64,000 nucleotides of DNA from Vombatus ursinus (Eukaryota; Chordata; Mammalia; Diprotodontia; Vombatidae). Below, piece after piece: positions 53,500-63,890 of this stretch. The DNA is taken from the NCBI RefSeq assembly GCF_900497805.2, contig NW_020949602.1, forward strand, positions 445,852 through 509,851, given 5' to 3'. Under the pieces are notes generated by a model. That model had not been told where the DNA came from and ran no database searches. It saw nothing but the letters and a program-made list of their open reading frames with translations. Made by a program: the position numbers and the translations under genes. Positions within the stretch are counted from its first letter, which is position 1. Every line of letters starts with the position of its first letter.

Positions 53500-53870
53500 C
53501 TGGCCGCCGTGCTGCTCCCAGAATGGACCACTCCAAATTCCAGCCCCCACGCCTTTGCAGAAGCAGTTCCCCCAGACCTGGAAGGCCCTCCCTCCTTGCC
53601 TCAGCCTCCCAGAATCCCTTGCTTCTTCAAAGGGAAGCCTTCTCAGCCTCCTGGCTGGGAGTGCGGCTCTTTCCTCCTTCTCCATCGTGCAGCTGCCTGT
53701 CCACCTGCCTATTTTATCGCTGTCCGGCTCCTCCTCCCTCTCTCCCCCCCAGCCCCTACAGACAAGGATTTTTTTATTTTTCTCATTGTAACCACAGCAC
53801 CTAACACAGTGCCTGGCACCAAACACGCACTACTTAATAAATATCTGCTGAGTGACTGAAAGAACAGAAG
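53500..53870 (+). repeat. L2 LINE 3' part
   Basis: It reads cacgcctttgcagaagcagt, agacctggaaggccctccct, cacctaacacagtgcctggc and tacttaataaatatctgctg. Three long plus-strand frames here belong to this dead element. Confidence 0.8.
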
Positions 53871-53875
53871 TCCCT

Positions 53876-54125
53876 TGAGACAGCCAGGTGGCAGTGAATA
53901 GAGCTGTGGGCCTGGAGTCAGGAAGATCCGAGTTCAAATCCTACTTCAGGCACTTACTAGTTGTGAGTCCCTGGTGAAGCCACTTGACCTGTCTGCCTCA
54001 GTTTCTCCAACTGTAAAATGGGGACAATAACAGCAACTACCCCCCCCAGGGTTGTTATGAGGGCCAAATGAGACAGTATTTATACAGGCCTGGCACAGAG
54101 TAGGCACTACACAATGCTAGCTATC
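53876..54125 (+). repeat. THER1/MIR SINE, nearly complete
   Basis: It reads agccaggtggcagtgaatag, ctggagtcaggaagatccga, gttcaaatcctacttcaggc, tccaactgtaaaatggggac and cctggcacagagtaggcact. Confidence 0.85.
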
Positions 54126-54152
54126 ATCTTTGAAAGCACAGACTGTCTCACT

Positions 54153-54360
54153 TAGAGGTTCCCAAAGTGGGTGATACCATCCCCTTGGGGGCACTGGAAT
54201 GATCCAGGGGGCCTTGGGTACAATTAGGGGCATTAAATAAAAATAAGGGTTAATCTAACGGAACCCCACAGGGGTGCTGAAAAAAAATTTTTTTTTTCAG
54301 AAAATGTTAAGTAATTTTTTTAAAGGGGATGGTAGCCCAAATGAGTTTGGGAAAATCTGG
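54153..54360. mobile_element. Small hAT-type DNA transposon (non-autonomous)
   Basis: The ends are inverted repeats: tagaggttcccaaagtggg on the left and, reverse-complemented, ccagattttcccaaactcat on the right. Flanking 8-bp gtctcact and ctctcgct agree at six of eight bases, as expected for a decayed hAT target duplication. Length is 208 bp, no coding capacity. A T/A-rich centre is present. Confidence 0.65.
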
Positions 54361-54419
54361 CTCTCGCTGTTCTATGTATCTGCAGGGGCAAGCACAGTGT
54401 CTGGCACCTAGTGCACGAT

Positions 54420-55090
54420 TACAGTGTGGATTGGATAGGACTGGCTTGGGGGCTAGTGCCTTCAGGATGGCCACATGGGGACACGGGAGAGGGGCTCACG
54501 GTTCAGGTGTATTTGGGGCCTGAGGGCCTTGGCCCTCAGCTCTGGGATCCCTCCCAGCTTTTATATGATCTAATAAAACCGGGTTGTGGGCCGATCCCAG
54601 AAAAGGGGAAGAGAGGAGAGCATAGGACGGGACAGGGAATTCTGGTCAGCATCAACTCAAAGAGCAGGGGACCACAAGGGGTGGGCCCTCCCCACAGCCA
54701 TCTGCCCCAAAGACGGGGCTCTGTCGGGGAAGATTTTGCGGATGAAAGCCCCTTCCCTCTCTTGAGAGAATAAGAGAAGGAAAAGGATGGGAAAAAATTA
54801 AAAGGATTCTTTTGGTTTTCGTTTTCAAAGACACTGACAAAAAACAGATTTAAAATTGGGCGGGGACTGGAGACTGGGCCATTTTCTGATTTCTCTCAAC
54901 TCATCGGCTGGGATTTCTCTAGAAAGAAGCCTCCCCCTTTAGTGAATGGTGGAAGCGGGGCTGGGGGTGCCGGGCCAAGCCGAGGAAGTCAGCCAAACCT
55001 TAAGCTCCTCACCTGGAAAATGGGGTTGGGGCTGGACCTGCTGAACCCCCGCGTATTCCGGCTTTAAATCGATGAGAAGCCTCTGAGGTA
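54420..55090. other. Intronic sequence without recognised features
   Basis: An L2 tail scrap sits just left at 54370-54415. The rest is unrecognised; the longest frame is 120 codons on the plus strand and nondescript. Confidence 0.4.
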
Positions 55091-55224
55091 TCTTAAGAGG
55101 CAGCGAGGTGACACGGGGCACAGCTCCCCAGACCTGCAGATCATCATCCTCAACAAACTTTTGTTCATCAACCACGATGTGCCCGACACTGGGCTGATCA
55201 ACAAGGCTACAAAAAAGGCAAAAA

Positions 55225-55415
55225 CCCAGCCAGGAAAACTTGGGTTCAAATCCTGCATCAGACACTTAGCTGTAGAGCCCTGAGAAATTCACTTAACCTC
55301 TCTCAGCCTCCGTTTTCTCATCTGTAAAATGGGGGTGATCATAGCACTTACCTCTCAGGGTTGCCATGAGGATTAAATGAGATACTATTTGTCGAGTGCT
55401 TTGCAGACCCTAAAG
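55225..55415 (+). repeat. MIR SINE, well preserved
   Basis: It reads ttgggttcaaatcctgcatc, cttaacctctctcagcctcc, ctgtaaaatgggggtgatca, catgaggattaaatgagata and tcgagtgctttgcagaccc. Confidence 0.9.
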
Positions 55416-55479
55416 CCCCACATCCTCCTCCTCCTCATCCTCATCATTTTCATTGTGGTTGCAGGACGGGCAGTGGTTC

Positions 55480-55650
55480 CTAATATCAATCAGCAGGCAT
55501 TTATCACTAGGTCCCAAAGACTGCGCTAAGTGCTGAGGATATGTGGACAAAAGTCACCTGGTAAAGAAACACTTATTAGGCCCCAACTGTGTGCCAGGCA
55601 GTGGGCTGAGTGCCGGGGATTCAAAGAAAGGTGAAGCCTCCCAGTCCAAG
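55480..55650 (-). repeat. Two antisense L2 tails in tandem
   Basis: First: caatcagcaggcatttatca, gcgctaagtgctgaggatat. Second: cacttattaggccccaactg, tgccaggcagtgggctgagt. Confidence 0.75.
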
Positions 55651-55689
55651 CTAGCAAAATACTCCCTGCTCACAGAGAGAATCCGCAGC

Positions 55690-55870
55690 CAGTGGGTGCA
55701 GAGAGGCAGTCGCTGGGCAGAGGATTCAGGCCCAAAGGGCCCTCAGAGGCCCCAAGTCCAAACCCCTCATTTCCCAGTTCAGGAGCCAAAGCCCAGAGAA
55801 GGTGACCTGCCCAAGGTCATACGGGGTTAAGGGCAGAATCCAGGTCTCTGACTCTAAACCAGGGCTGGGC
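55690..55870 (-). repeat. MIR3 SINE, antisense
   Basis: It reads caagtccaaacccctcattt, cagagaaggtgacctgccca and ccaggtctctgactctaaac. Confidence 0.7.
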
Positions 55871-55879
55871 TGGACAGCT

Positions 55880-56092
55880 GAAGCTGCCCCCTCTTAATAT
55901 CAGTACCTTCACTCTCTTAATTATTTCTATTTATGCAGAATGTAGCTTGTTTGTACACAATGGTTTCCTTGTTGTCTCGCCCATCAGATTACGAACTCCT
56001 AGAGAGCAGGGTTTATCTTTTACCTCTTTTTTTAACCACAGGTCTTAGTCTGGCACATAGTAGGTGCTTTATAAATGTTTATCAACTGACTA
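55880..56092 (+). repeat. L2 LINE 3' end
   Basis: It reads gtagcttgtttgtacacaat, gattacgaactcctagagag and tagtaggtgctttataaatg. Confidence 0.85.
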
Positions 56093-56499
56093 ACAGCCAC
56101 ATGCAACAACTTACAGCACACAGTTACTGGGTGACAAGGAAGAATAGGAGTTGTGAGGTGGCCAGCCATCCCTCGCCTGACATACATTTAAAGGAGAAAA
56201 GTCGAGGCCCGGAGAAAGGCGGTGACAGTTGAGGTTGATTAGGGGCAGGACAGGAACCCAGGGGTCCTGCCTCCCCCTTTAATGTTGGTCAATATCACTC
56301 CGCCACTGACACTGGAGACCGAGTCTTAGAACCAAGGGCTGGCAGATCCAGCTGTCCCGGCCAGGGGCTCCCTGTGGGCCCTCAGCAGGAGGGAGCCTGC
56401 AAGCCAGTGCTAGGGTGGGCAGGCCGACCAGAGGCATCTCCAGCCTTCACGGGTGACTTCCTGCTCCTCTCCAGCCTCACTGTAGAGGGCTCCTTTAGC

Positions 56500-57030
56500 A
56501 AAGTTAAAAATCCATCTGATGCCCCCCAAAAAGAAATGTGAGAATAAATCTAGTTTCCAGGCTGAATAATAAAGCATCTGCCTCAGGAGTTATTTCACTT
56601 CCCTACTGCCTGATTCATTCCTCGCGAAAACACACAAAAGGCCGGCCAGTTGAGGCTGAAAGTCACTGGTTGGTGTACTTGGTGCCTGGGACCCCAGACC
56701 CTCAACAGAGAAATCTCCAAATAAATCAGGCAGGGCCCACTCAGCCCACGACAAAGGATTTAGTGTCTTCCGGGCCTATCCGTGATTAAATGGACTAAAA
56801 TTTGCAAAAGAAGGGATGGTTTCAGAGGATCGAGTTTGAGAAGGAAGGGGACCCACTTTCTTTGCCTCCACTGTCCAAAGTAATTTCCATCAGGAACCTT
56901 GCCTCGACTCCATCAAAGCCCTCCCCACTCATGACTTCAGAGAGCTGGGGCTGCTGATGTTTATAATTAGAGCATGCCACCATCAGCATCTCTGCTCATC
57001 AAGCTACATTATGGTGATTTATGTGACGGG
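56500..57030. promoter_or_regulatory. Candidate conserved intronic enhancer
   Basis: Repeat-poor sequence with GAATAAATCTAG, GGCTGAATAATAAAGCATCT, TGCCTGATTCATTC, CCATCAAAGCCC, TGATGTTTATAATTAGAGCA and TACATTATGGTGATTTATGT. Homeobox, FOX and TCF-like words cluster in 56930-57030. Confidence 0.33.
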
Positions 57031-57089
57031 CAAGGGTACTCCTAATGCAGACCAGGGATGGAGGCAGGGGTGTCCCTGGGAATCTCAGG

Positions 57090-57480
57090 AGGAGGGGGGA
57101 GAACAGAGGCAAGTGAGATCCACCAGGTCTGTTCTACATTGGATCAAAGTGGGAGAAGCCTCTGGTCATCTGGGTTCTGCTGGAATTGCTGTAGGAATGG
57201 GGAGCTCACCACCTCTCAGAAAGCTGCTCCACAGAAAAGCACAGAATTCCGAGCAGGGACGGACCTCAGAGATGACACGATTTCCAACCTGGACCTTCTC
57301 GGCATCTGGTCCAACTCATGTGCGAAAAGAATCCTCACTGAAATGTACTTGACGAGTGACCGTCCAGCCTTTGCTTGGACACCTCCACAGAGGGGGAATC
57401 CCCGTCGCCCAAGGGAGCCCCTTTCCCCTTGTGATGCTGCTTGGAATTTTTTCCTACCAGCTTCTACAGGGCAAATACTT
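57090..57480 (-). repeat. L3/CR1 3' end, antisense, possibly two copies
   Basis: It reads ctgtaggaatggggagctca, ccacctctcagaaagctgct, then tgacgagtgaccgtccagcc, tttgcttggacacctccaca. Confidence 0.65.
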
Positions 57481-57484
57481 TTGA

Positions 57485-57930
57485 TCAGTTAGTCAACAAT
57501 CATTGATTAATCCCCTACTATGTGCCAGCCATTGTGCTAAGCACTGAAGATACAAAGAAAGGGAGACCATATTTGGTCATCGACTCTACAACCTTCCGGA
57601 CAAGCGGTCACTGAGCCTCGATTAGAAGCTGTTCGCCATCCCCTCCTCTCCCTCCCCAGCCTCCGCACCACTGAGGCCCGTCCATCACACTCTCCCACTA
57701 TCAGGACCTTTGCCTGCCATTGATGCAGAGCCCAAGGGACCCCGATGGGAAGCACGGGATGAGATGATTGTGTGCCTCACTGTCTTAGGACAATGGTTTT
57801 CCACTAGTATAAATGTCACAGGATCAGATCAGAAGCTTTCTAAAAAATGGGCCCAGATGTCCCGTAAAGAAACCTTCTTTTTAAATTATCCCGATGTTTG
57901 ATTTTTATCAACATGAGACTCTCTGAAAAG
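57485..57930. other. Antisense L2 tail then unrecognised intron
   Basis: Positions 57490-57565 are an L2 tail (ttaatcccctactatgtgcc). The rest has no feature that I recognise. Confidence 0.5.
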
Positions 57931-58275
57931 AGGAATTACCTAGAGGTCAAGTGACTTACCCAGGGTGATACAGCCAATATGTGTTAAAAGCAACACTTGA
58001 ACCCAAGACTTCTGGCATTGAGGCTAGCTCTCTAGCCAATAAGCCCTTCTGTCTCATAAGCCTTAAAGTTTAGGGCGTTCTGACTACAACGTACTTATAG
58101 GATCATAGCTGGAAGGGCTCTCTGAGTCTAACCCCTTCATTTTACAGATGAGTAAACTAAGGCCCAGGGATCTTAAGTGACTTGCCCAAGGTCAAACATC
58201 AAGGAAGTAGCCAAGCTGGGATGTGGAGGCCCCAGTCCCTTAGCTCAGTGTTCTCTGTCCACTGAACCAGGACAA
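57930..58275 (-). repeat. Antisense SINE and MIR3
   Basis: Positions 57935-58045 read tcaagtgacttacccagggt and acttgaacccaagacttctg. Positions 58095-58275 read ggatcatagctggaagggct, ttcattttacagatgagtaa and gtgacttgcccaaggtcaaa. Confidence 0.75.
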
Positions 58276-58279
58276 GGGA

Positions 58280-58970
58280 CAGGAGCTTTATCCAGGGGGA
58301 CTTGAGCACCGGGCCCCTTGCCAGGATGTGAACTGAGGAAATCATACTCAGATGATGGGGATGGGAAAGAGGGTCTGGTTTCTTTTTCTCTCCTTGTCTT
58401 TTAGGGGGAAAAGCCCCCTTCCAAGCACATGGAACTGGAAGGTCCTGATCAGAGATACCAAAGATGTTGGAGTGGACAGCTCACCTTCCACTCCCATTTT
58501 ACAGCAGGAAACCTGCTGAAGATTTATGATCCCAACCTTCCCCATTAACCCCAGGGGCCCCACTGCCTACAAACTCTTTTGTCTGGCATTCAAACCTCTC
58601 CGCCATTTGGTCTCTCCTTTCATCTCTGCTTTTCCAAAGTCCTGCCCCTCCTTCAAGGTCCTCCTTGTCTACTCCCCCCAGCACCATTGAGTCCCCCATT
58701 CACCCTTCAATGGCAACGTCTCCTTCCTCTGAATTTGTCTACCCATCACACGATGCTTATCACAGGTAACTTCAATGTTCATTATGCATTCAACTAACAT
58801 TAATGAAGAATCCACAAAGCACAGGGCATAGAGGAGTAGTGGGTAGAGAATCAGCCTGGAGTCTTCCAGACTCCAGGATTCAAGCAATCAACACGCATTT
58901 ATTAAGCAGTTATTGTGTGCCCGGCCTCATGCCAATCACTGCTTTTCAAGGAGTTCACATTCTAGCAGAC
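58280..58970. repeat. Mixed L2/MIR remnants and unrecognised sequence
   Basis: Positions 58565-58750 resemble the L2 region (ttttgtctggcattcaaacc). Positions 58880-58970 are an antisense L2 tail (acacgcatttattaagcagt). The rest is unrecognised. Confidence 0.45.
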
Positions 58971-58974
58971 TATC

Positions 58975-59160
58975 ACCCTTTGCTAATCCCCCTTAATGCT
59001 ATGGCCTTGGCTCTAAGCTCATCTCCCCTTTATCCTGTCTGTATCTTATATACACATAGATGGTGAGCTCACTGAGAGCCTCCTTTCTTTATATTCCTAG
59101 TACTTAGTCCTGGCCATGCACACAGTAGGTGCTTAATAAATGCTTGCTGACTTGACTAGA
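58975..59160 (+). repeat. L2 LINE 3' end
   Basis: It reads ctaagctcatctccccttta, gatggtgagctcactgagag and cagtaggtgcttaataaatg. Confidence 0.85.
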
Positions 59161-59169
59161 GCAAGCATC

Positions 59170-59430
59170 TATTGTTGTCATTTTCTCAGACAATTCAGTC
59201 GTATCCAATTTTTTGTGACCCCATGGACCACAGCACGTCAATGCTGTCCGTGGGGTTTTCTTGGCAAAGATACTAGTTTTGCTATTTCCTCGTCTAATAG
59301 ATGAAAGCAAACAGAGGTTAAGTGACTTGCCCAAGATCACACAGCTAGTAAGTGTGAGGCTGGAGTTGAACTTAGGTCTTCCTGACTCAGGCCCAGTGTT
59401 CTAACCACTGAGCTACCTAGCTGTCTCCTG
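59170..59430 (-). repeat. Mar1-type marsupial SINE, antisense
   Basis: It reads attcagtcgtatccaatttt, ttgtgaccccatggaccaca, gtggggttttcttggcaaag, aagtgacttgcccaagatca, gaacttaggtcttcctgact and ccactgagctacctagctgt. Confidence 0.9.
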
Positions 59431-59493
59431 AATCCATACAGCATTCTAAAGTTTGCAAAGCACTATACACTTTCCCCTTGCCACACACCCCCA

Positions 59494-60367
59494 CAGCAAT
59501 CCTCAACTTTTATGGGGGTAATGTTCCTAGAAAATGGTGCAAAAGTCAAAAATACAAATGCTGACATATTAAACCTAGGGGAAATAGGGGGTTAGGTTTC
59601 CATGACCTCCCAAAACTAATCTTTCACTAAAGATTGCTAAAAATATACTTTTCTGAACAAAATTCTTTATAATAAAACATTAATTATGGTAACATGCATT
59701 TTTCCTAATGCAGTAACCATGAAATAATCCATAAAATGCAATATACAAAATAAAATTGGTAACATGAAAAACATTTTTCTCATTAGTAATTGCTAAAATT
59801 TTGTGACCTTTTGTGCTAACATCTCAATTAAAAAAAAACATTGACTTTGGACAATATTCACTGTTCATAACACATGAAATCTACAGCACCATAAATACTG
59901 TAGAGCAAATAAAATTCTTAAAACTAAAGCATTTTTTAACCAGAATATTACCTTCCACTGTGTCAAATGGCAGTATTGAGGGTGTCATCCTATATGCTAT
60001 ACTGCTGTGAACCTCTTTACCTTGGCTACCCTCTGAAAACCAATGGAGGCGTTGCTGGGATTTTTAGTAGCTGCTCTTGGAAGATGTTGAGAATTCACAG
60101 TCTCAACATCATCTCCAACATGGTGGGTGGATGGCGTTGGAGCTCAGCTTGAAAGAAACTGTCAGTGACAACATCTGCTTTGTGCGCATTGGAGATGGTT
60201 AAAGGTCTTAGAGTATGGGAACATAGCAGCATTCCACAAACTTGTGTTCACCTTATCTCTCATTTTTTTTTTCTCTATTGCGCATAGCCGTGATATGAAA
60301 GTGAACATGAGGTTACTAATAAAAATATCCAAATATCTAAAGTTGTATAAATGCTGAGGATTGACTG
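59494..60367. mobile_element. Probable Tigger/pogo-like DNA transposon, non-autonomous
   Basis: Terminal inverted repeats are visible: CAGCAATCCTCAACTTTTAT at the left and, reverse-complemented, CAGTCAATCCTCAGCATTTA at the right, matching at about 18 of 20 positions with one indel. The 874-bp interior is AT-rich with no open frame of note. Ends that begin CAG fit the pogo/Tigger group; the expected TA target duplication is not preserved. The right end runs into a TG/TA microsatellite. Confidence 0.6.
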
Positions 60368-60480
60368 TGTATGTGTGTGTATATATCATATATATACATA
60401 TATGTATGTGTATACACACATGCATGTATATACAAATATATACACGCATATGATAATATATTACTATGTATCTTGACTTC
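60366..60480. repeat. TG/TA microsatellite
   Basis: Alternating tgtatgtgtgtgtatatatc and atatatacatatatgtatgt words. Confidence 0.9.
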
Positions 60481-60524
60481 TGTCTTGCCACCAGACTTTG
60501 ATGACAGTGGAAAAGAAAGTGAGG

Positions 60525-60640
60525 CGGATGACTTTGCATAACACTGCTTCGCTTAAATGCAATTCACTCACAAGTCAAGACATCACCCTGTGATCTCATC
60601 AGTCCTCTTTGAAAGTGAGGAAGAGAACATAATATACAAA
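60525..60640 (-). repeat. Marsupial SINE fragment, antisense (family as at 3226)
   Basis: It reads ttaaatgcaattcactcaca, agtcaagacatcaccctgtg, ctcatcagtcctctttgaaa. Confidence 0.65.
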
Positions 60641-60785
60641 TCATATTTGTTTTTAATATATAAAAAATATATATTTGTTTTTAAATATATATAATTATGT
60701 TTAATATAAATATTTTATATATAACATATAATTACACATGTATGAATATATACTTATACACATATAAACATATAATTACACAATA
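60640..60785. repeat. AT-rich low-complexity run
   Basis: Repeated atataaaaaatatatatttg and related words. Confidence 0.9.
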
Positions 60786-60950
60786 GCCCTTTGAGATAAG
60801 TGCTATTATTATCTCCATTTTACAGATGAGGAAACTGAGGTCTGGAGAGAAGTGAAGTGATCTGCCCAGTGATGTGTCTGAGGCAGCATCAGAACTCGGG
60901 TCTTTCCGACTCCAAGAGCAAGTTCTATCCAGTGGCCCAGCCAAGCCTCC
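60785..60950 (-). repeat. MIR SINE, antisense
   Basis: It reads agccctttgagataagtgct, ccattttacagatgaggaaa, ctcgggtctttccgactcca. Confidence 0.85.
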
Positions 60951-61084
60951 TAGGTCCAAGCCAGCCTACTGATCGTGACACTCTGTTCGAGCTCACTTAA
61001 CTTCTCAACAACTGCCATCTGAATTGGTGGATCAAGTCTCTACAGCAGGAGTTCCCTAAGCTGATAAAAATCACAAGTCCAGAC

Positions 61085-61480
61085 CCTCCCTCCTCCAAAA
61101 TAAAATGACAGGAGAGTTTAGGAGAAAGGACAGAGTTCAGTGTTGGACATGAGGTCACGATGCCTACAGGGCATCCAGTTCAAGATGTCCAACAGGCAGT
61201 TGGGGATATGCAATGAGAGGTGAGAGAGAGGTAAGGGCTGGATAAGGAGATTGGACACTCTTCTTTCCAGAGATGATAACTGAGTCCATGGCAGCTGCTC
61301 ACCAGATCCCTTGCCAGGGAAGTCATAGAGAAGTACAGAGCCTGGGTACACCCTGTGGGAGACATCAGGGGCAATGAGTTGACTTATCTGAAGCCATAAG
61401 TGGCCACGGCAGGATGTGAACCCCAGGTCTTCTGACTCCTGAGCCACAGTTCTTTCTATCGAACTGTAATCACAGATACA
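61085..61480 (-). repeat. L2 reverse-transcriptase region, antisense, and SINE scrap
   Basis: It reads cagagttcagtgttggacat, ggcatccagttcaagatgtc and caacaggcagttggggatat. A SINE scrap at 61385-61465 ends gaaccccaggtcttctgact-like. Confidence 0.7.
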
Positions 61481-61990
61481 CAAACTCTCAGAGATGGATG
61501 GTGCCCTCTAGTCCAACCCAGCAGTTGGTTCTACACCACTGTTTACACATAGGGCCACCCAACCTTTGCCACAGATTCCCCTGGAGGAAGCTCCCTAGCT
61601 CCTGGGACCTCCCCATTCCAACCTGGGCCTTTCTGACTGTTAGGAGAGAAAGCAGCAGCTTTGCACCTCCCCTCACTGCTCCTGGTTCTTCTATGTGAGA
61701 TCTCTAAAAACAAGACTATTCCCTCATCCACCATTGATGGCCCCTGAGATACCTGAAGGCGACTCTCTCATTCCTTGGTCTTCTTGTCTCCAGGCTAAAC
61801 TCCCCCCCAGGTCCTTCACCCACTCCTCCTATACCATGGCCCAAGGCTTCTCCTCTTGTCCACATGACCCCCACACAGACCAGCTCAAACCTACTGAACC
61901 AGGATGTCACACATCTCAAAGGGAGGAACAGACAAAAAAGGCGACCCAGAGACACTCACAAGACTGGGCAATCCATCTCTCTACTGTGGG
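61480..61990 (-). repeat. L3/CR1 LINE, antisense
   Basis: It reads gagatggatggtgccctcta, gtccaacccagcagttggtt, cactgctcctggttcttcta, cctgagatacctgaaggcga and cttcttgtctccaggctaaa, in the order expected for antisense L3. Confidence 0.8.
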
Positions 61991-62060
61991 CCTCAGTTGC
62001 TCTCCCTGTCAAATGACCTCAGAGGCCCCTCCCAGTTTCAACAGTCTTTGATTCTGTGAC
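61960..62060 (+). repeat. MIR3 3' part
   Basis: It reads gtgggcctcagttgctctcc, ctcagaggcccctcccagtt and tcaacagtctttgattctgt. Confidence 0.7.
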
Positions 62061-62149
62061 CTGTGGGCCACTTCATGGGTCCCAAAGCAGCTCAGAGAAA
62101 GAAACATCAGGGGAAGAATGTTTTGGGGTCCATGATGCCAAGACCCTCC

Positions 62150-62470
62150 TCTGGGCTGGTAGTCCGTCTAAAACTGTCCCAGATCTCCTCTCTCCCATCA
62201 GGCCCCAGTCCAGCCTTTGGTTAATTCTAGCTGCTTCCCCAGTTTGCTAATTAACACATCTATTAAAGCCAAATTGCCACCTGCTTGTGGGGTTTTGATG
62301 AATCCCTGCCCAGACTCCTGGGCAATATGGGTTCCAAAGCCCACTGAGTTCATATTTTCCTTTCAACCATTTAGCATCTCCCCCATCCCCCCCAAAGACA
62401 ATTGGTCAGCTTTTCAGCAATATAAAAGCTGAGTATATATAGCATTTAACTACCTAGTTCTGAGAGGAAC
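62150..62470. promoter_or_regulatory. Candidate conserved intronic element
   Basis: Repeat-poor with GGTTAATTCTAGCTGC, TTTGCTAATTAACACATC, ATTAAAGCCAAATTGCCA, CAATTGGTCAGC, AATATAAAAGCTGAG and TATATATAGCATTTAAC. HNF1/homeodomain-like and TATA-like words. Inference only. Confidence 0.3.
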
Positions 62471-62664
62471 CTGAAAAGTTATTTGTGCAAATTTCTATCC
62501 CCGTCTTGGGCAAAGGGGCCTGACATTTGGGATCTTTGTGTCCATGACCCACTCTGACCTTCCAAGGAGTCCCCAAATATGTAGGGCATAGGGTTCGACA
62601 AAATGAAGGTGGGTGATGTCTTCAAATTAATCCATTAAAAATGGAGAGGTTATTTGCTAGGAAT

Positions 62665-62817
62665 TTTTTTTTTTTGGGTGGGGGGCTAGGCAATGGGGTT
62701 AAGTGACTTGCCCTGGGTCACACAGTTAGTGTCATGTGTCTGAGGTCACATTTGAACTCAGGTCCTCCTGACTCCAAAGCCAGTACTCTATCCACTGTGC
62801 CACTTAGCTACCCCTAG
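62665..62817 (-). repeat. Marsupial tRNA-SINE, antisense
   Basis: T-rich tail side, then ggttaagtgacttgccctgg, gtcacacagttagtgtcatg, gaactcaggtcctcctgact and ctatccactgtgccacttag. Flanks share ctaggaattttt, a target duplication. Confidence 0.92.
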
Positions 62818-62884
62818 GAATTTTTGAAAGGCCAGATACCAACAGGATTATTTCTCCTTACTCCCTTCCTCTTTCAACCCTTTC

Positions 62885-62940
62885 CTTCCAAAGAGAAAAA
62901 AGAAAAAGGAAAGGAAAGAAAAGAAAAGGAAGTTCACAGA
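62885..62940. repeat. GAAAA purine-rich run
   Basis: Repeats of gaaaagaaaaggaaaggaaa. Confidence 0.85.
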
Positions 62941-62944
62941 AAGT

Positions 62945-63890
62945 GAACCACATAATATTCAGGAGGGAGAGATGGAGGTTGGGAGCAGCAAGAGAGAAGG
63001 TGGAGTGAGAATCAAAGTCCCAGAGGTTACTTTGCTTTTTCCAAGATGTATGACCAGTTCTTTTGTTTTGGTATTTTTTAAAATTTCAATTAACAAGCAC
63101 TTATCTCCCTCCTTCATTTCCCTTCCCCTTGGGAAAATAGAAAAGAAAAACAGAAAACAGGACCCTGGTAACAAACATGCCTCCTGGAGCACGGTGCCCC
63201 AAAATGCGAGCTGCCTCGTTCTGCACCTGAGCCCATCCCCCCCCCCACCGGGGACTCCAAGGGAGGGAGGAGGGCTGGGCTGCGGCCCTCGAGGGAAGGA
63301 AGCTGCCTCAGCATCTGTTCTGCCCCTTACAAACTGGGAGGGAGCGAGGCAGAGGCTAGCAGAGGGAAGGGGGAACGGGCTCCGAGCTTGAAGTGATGAC
63401 TCGAAGCTTCTGACCCGAGTGGAGCCCAGGCTTCGCCGATTCATGTAATCAAGGCGGCCACAGGTAACTCCTGCTCTCCCTCGGACCCCAGGCGCTTGTC
63501 TATAAAATGACCGGGTCAGGGCTGGTGGCCTCTGGGGCCTTCCCTGCTCCAGACCTGGGAGATCTGTTTGCTGTGATACAGGAACGAGTCTAAACTTACA
63601 AATGCCAGTCTTGCTGAGTCCACTCACCTCCCTGTGCCTCGGTGTGCCCGGTGCTTCGTGAGACCACAGGGTCAGAGGCTGGCAGCTCACCTCAGGTTCC
63701 GGACACTGAATGTCACCACCACTGAATGCCCTGAGGACACAGAAGGTGTCCAAGGCTTCCCCTCTCCGTCCTCTCTGCTTCCCACCACACCATGTGCTGC
63801 TGGCAGAATTCTCCAAAATACCTAGGCAACTGGCTTAGCCTCTCCGGCTCTCAGCCGGCTCCCGTATGACCTGGGAGCTTCTGACTGGAT
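62945..63890. other. GC-rich, repeat-free stretch with a long minus-strand frame
   Basis: The minus strand is open for about 286 codons (62959-63816), with no ATG at its start and no recognisable domain; CpGs are frequent from 63180 to 63480. On the minus strand an acceptor (TTCTGTGTCCTCAG at 63731) and a consensus donor (GGGAG|GTGAGTGG at 63627) bound a possible 103-nt exon, 63628-63730. That exon does not fit the phase needed by the GLIS1 exon at 20486 in an open frame, so if it exists it is noncoding, spliced otherwise, or from another gene. Confidence 0.3.

Noticed and set aside
53509-53859. Three overlapping plus-strand frames of 78-116 codons.
   Set aside because: They are the 3' region of an L2 LINE.
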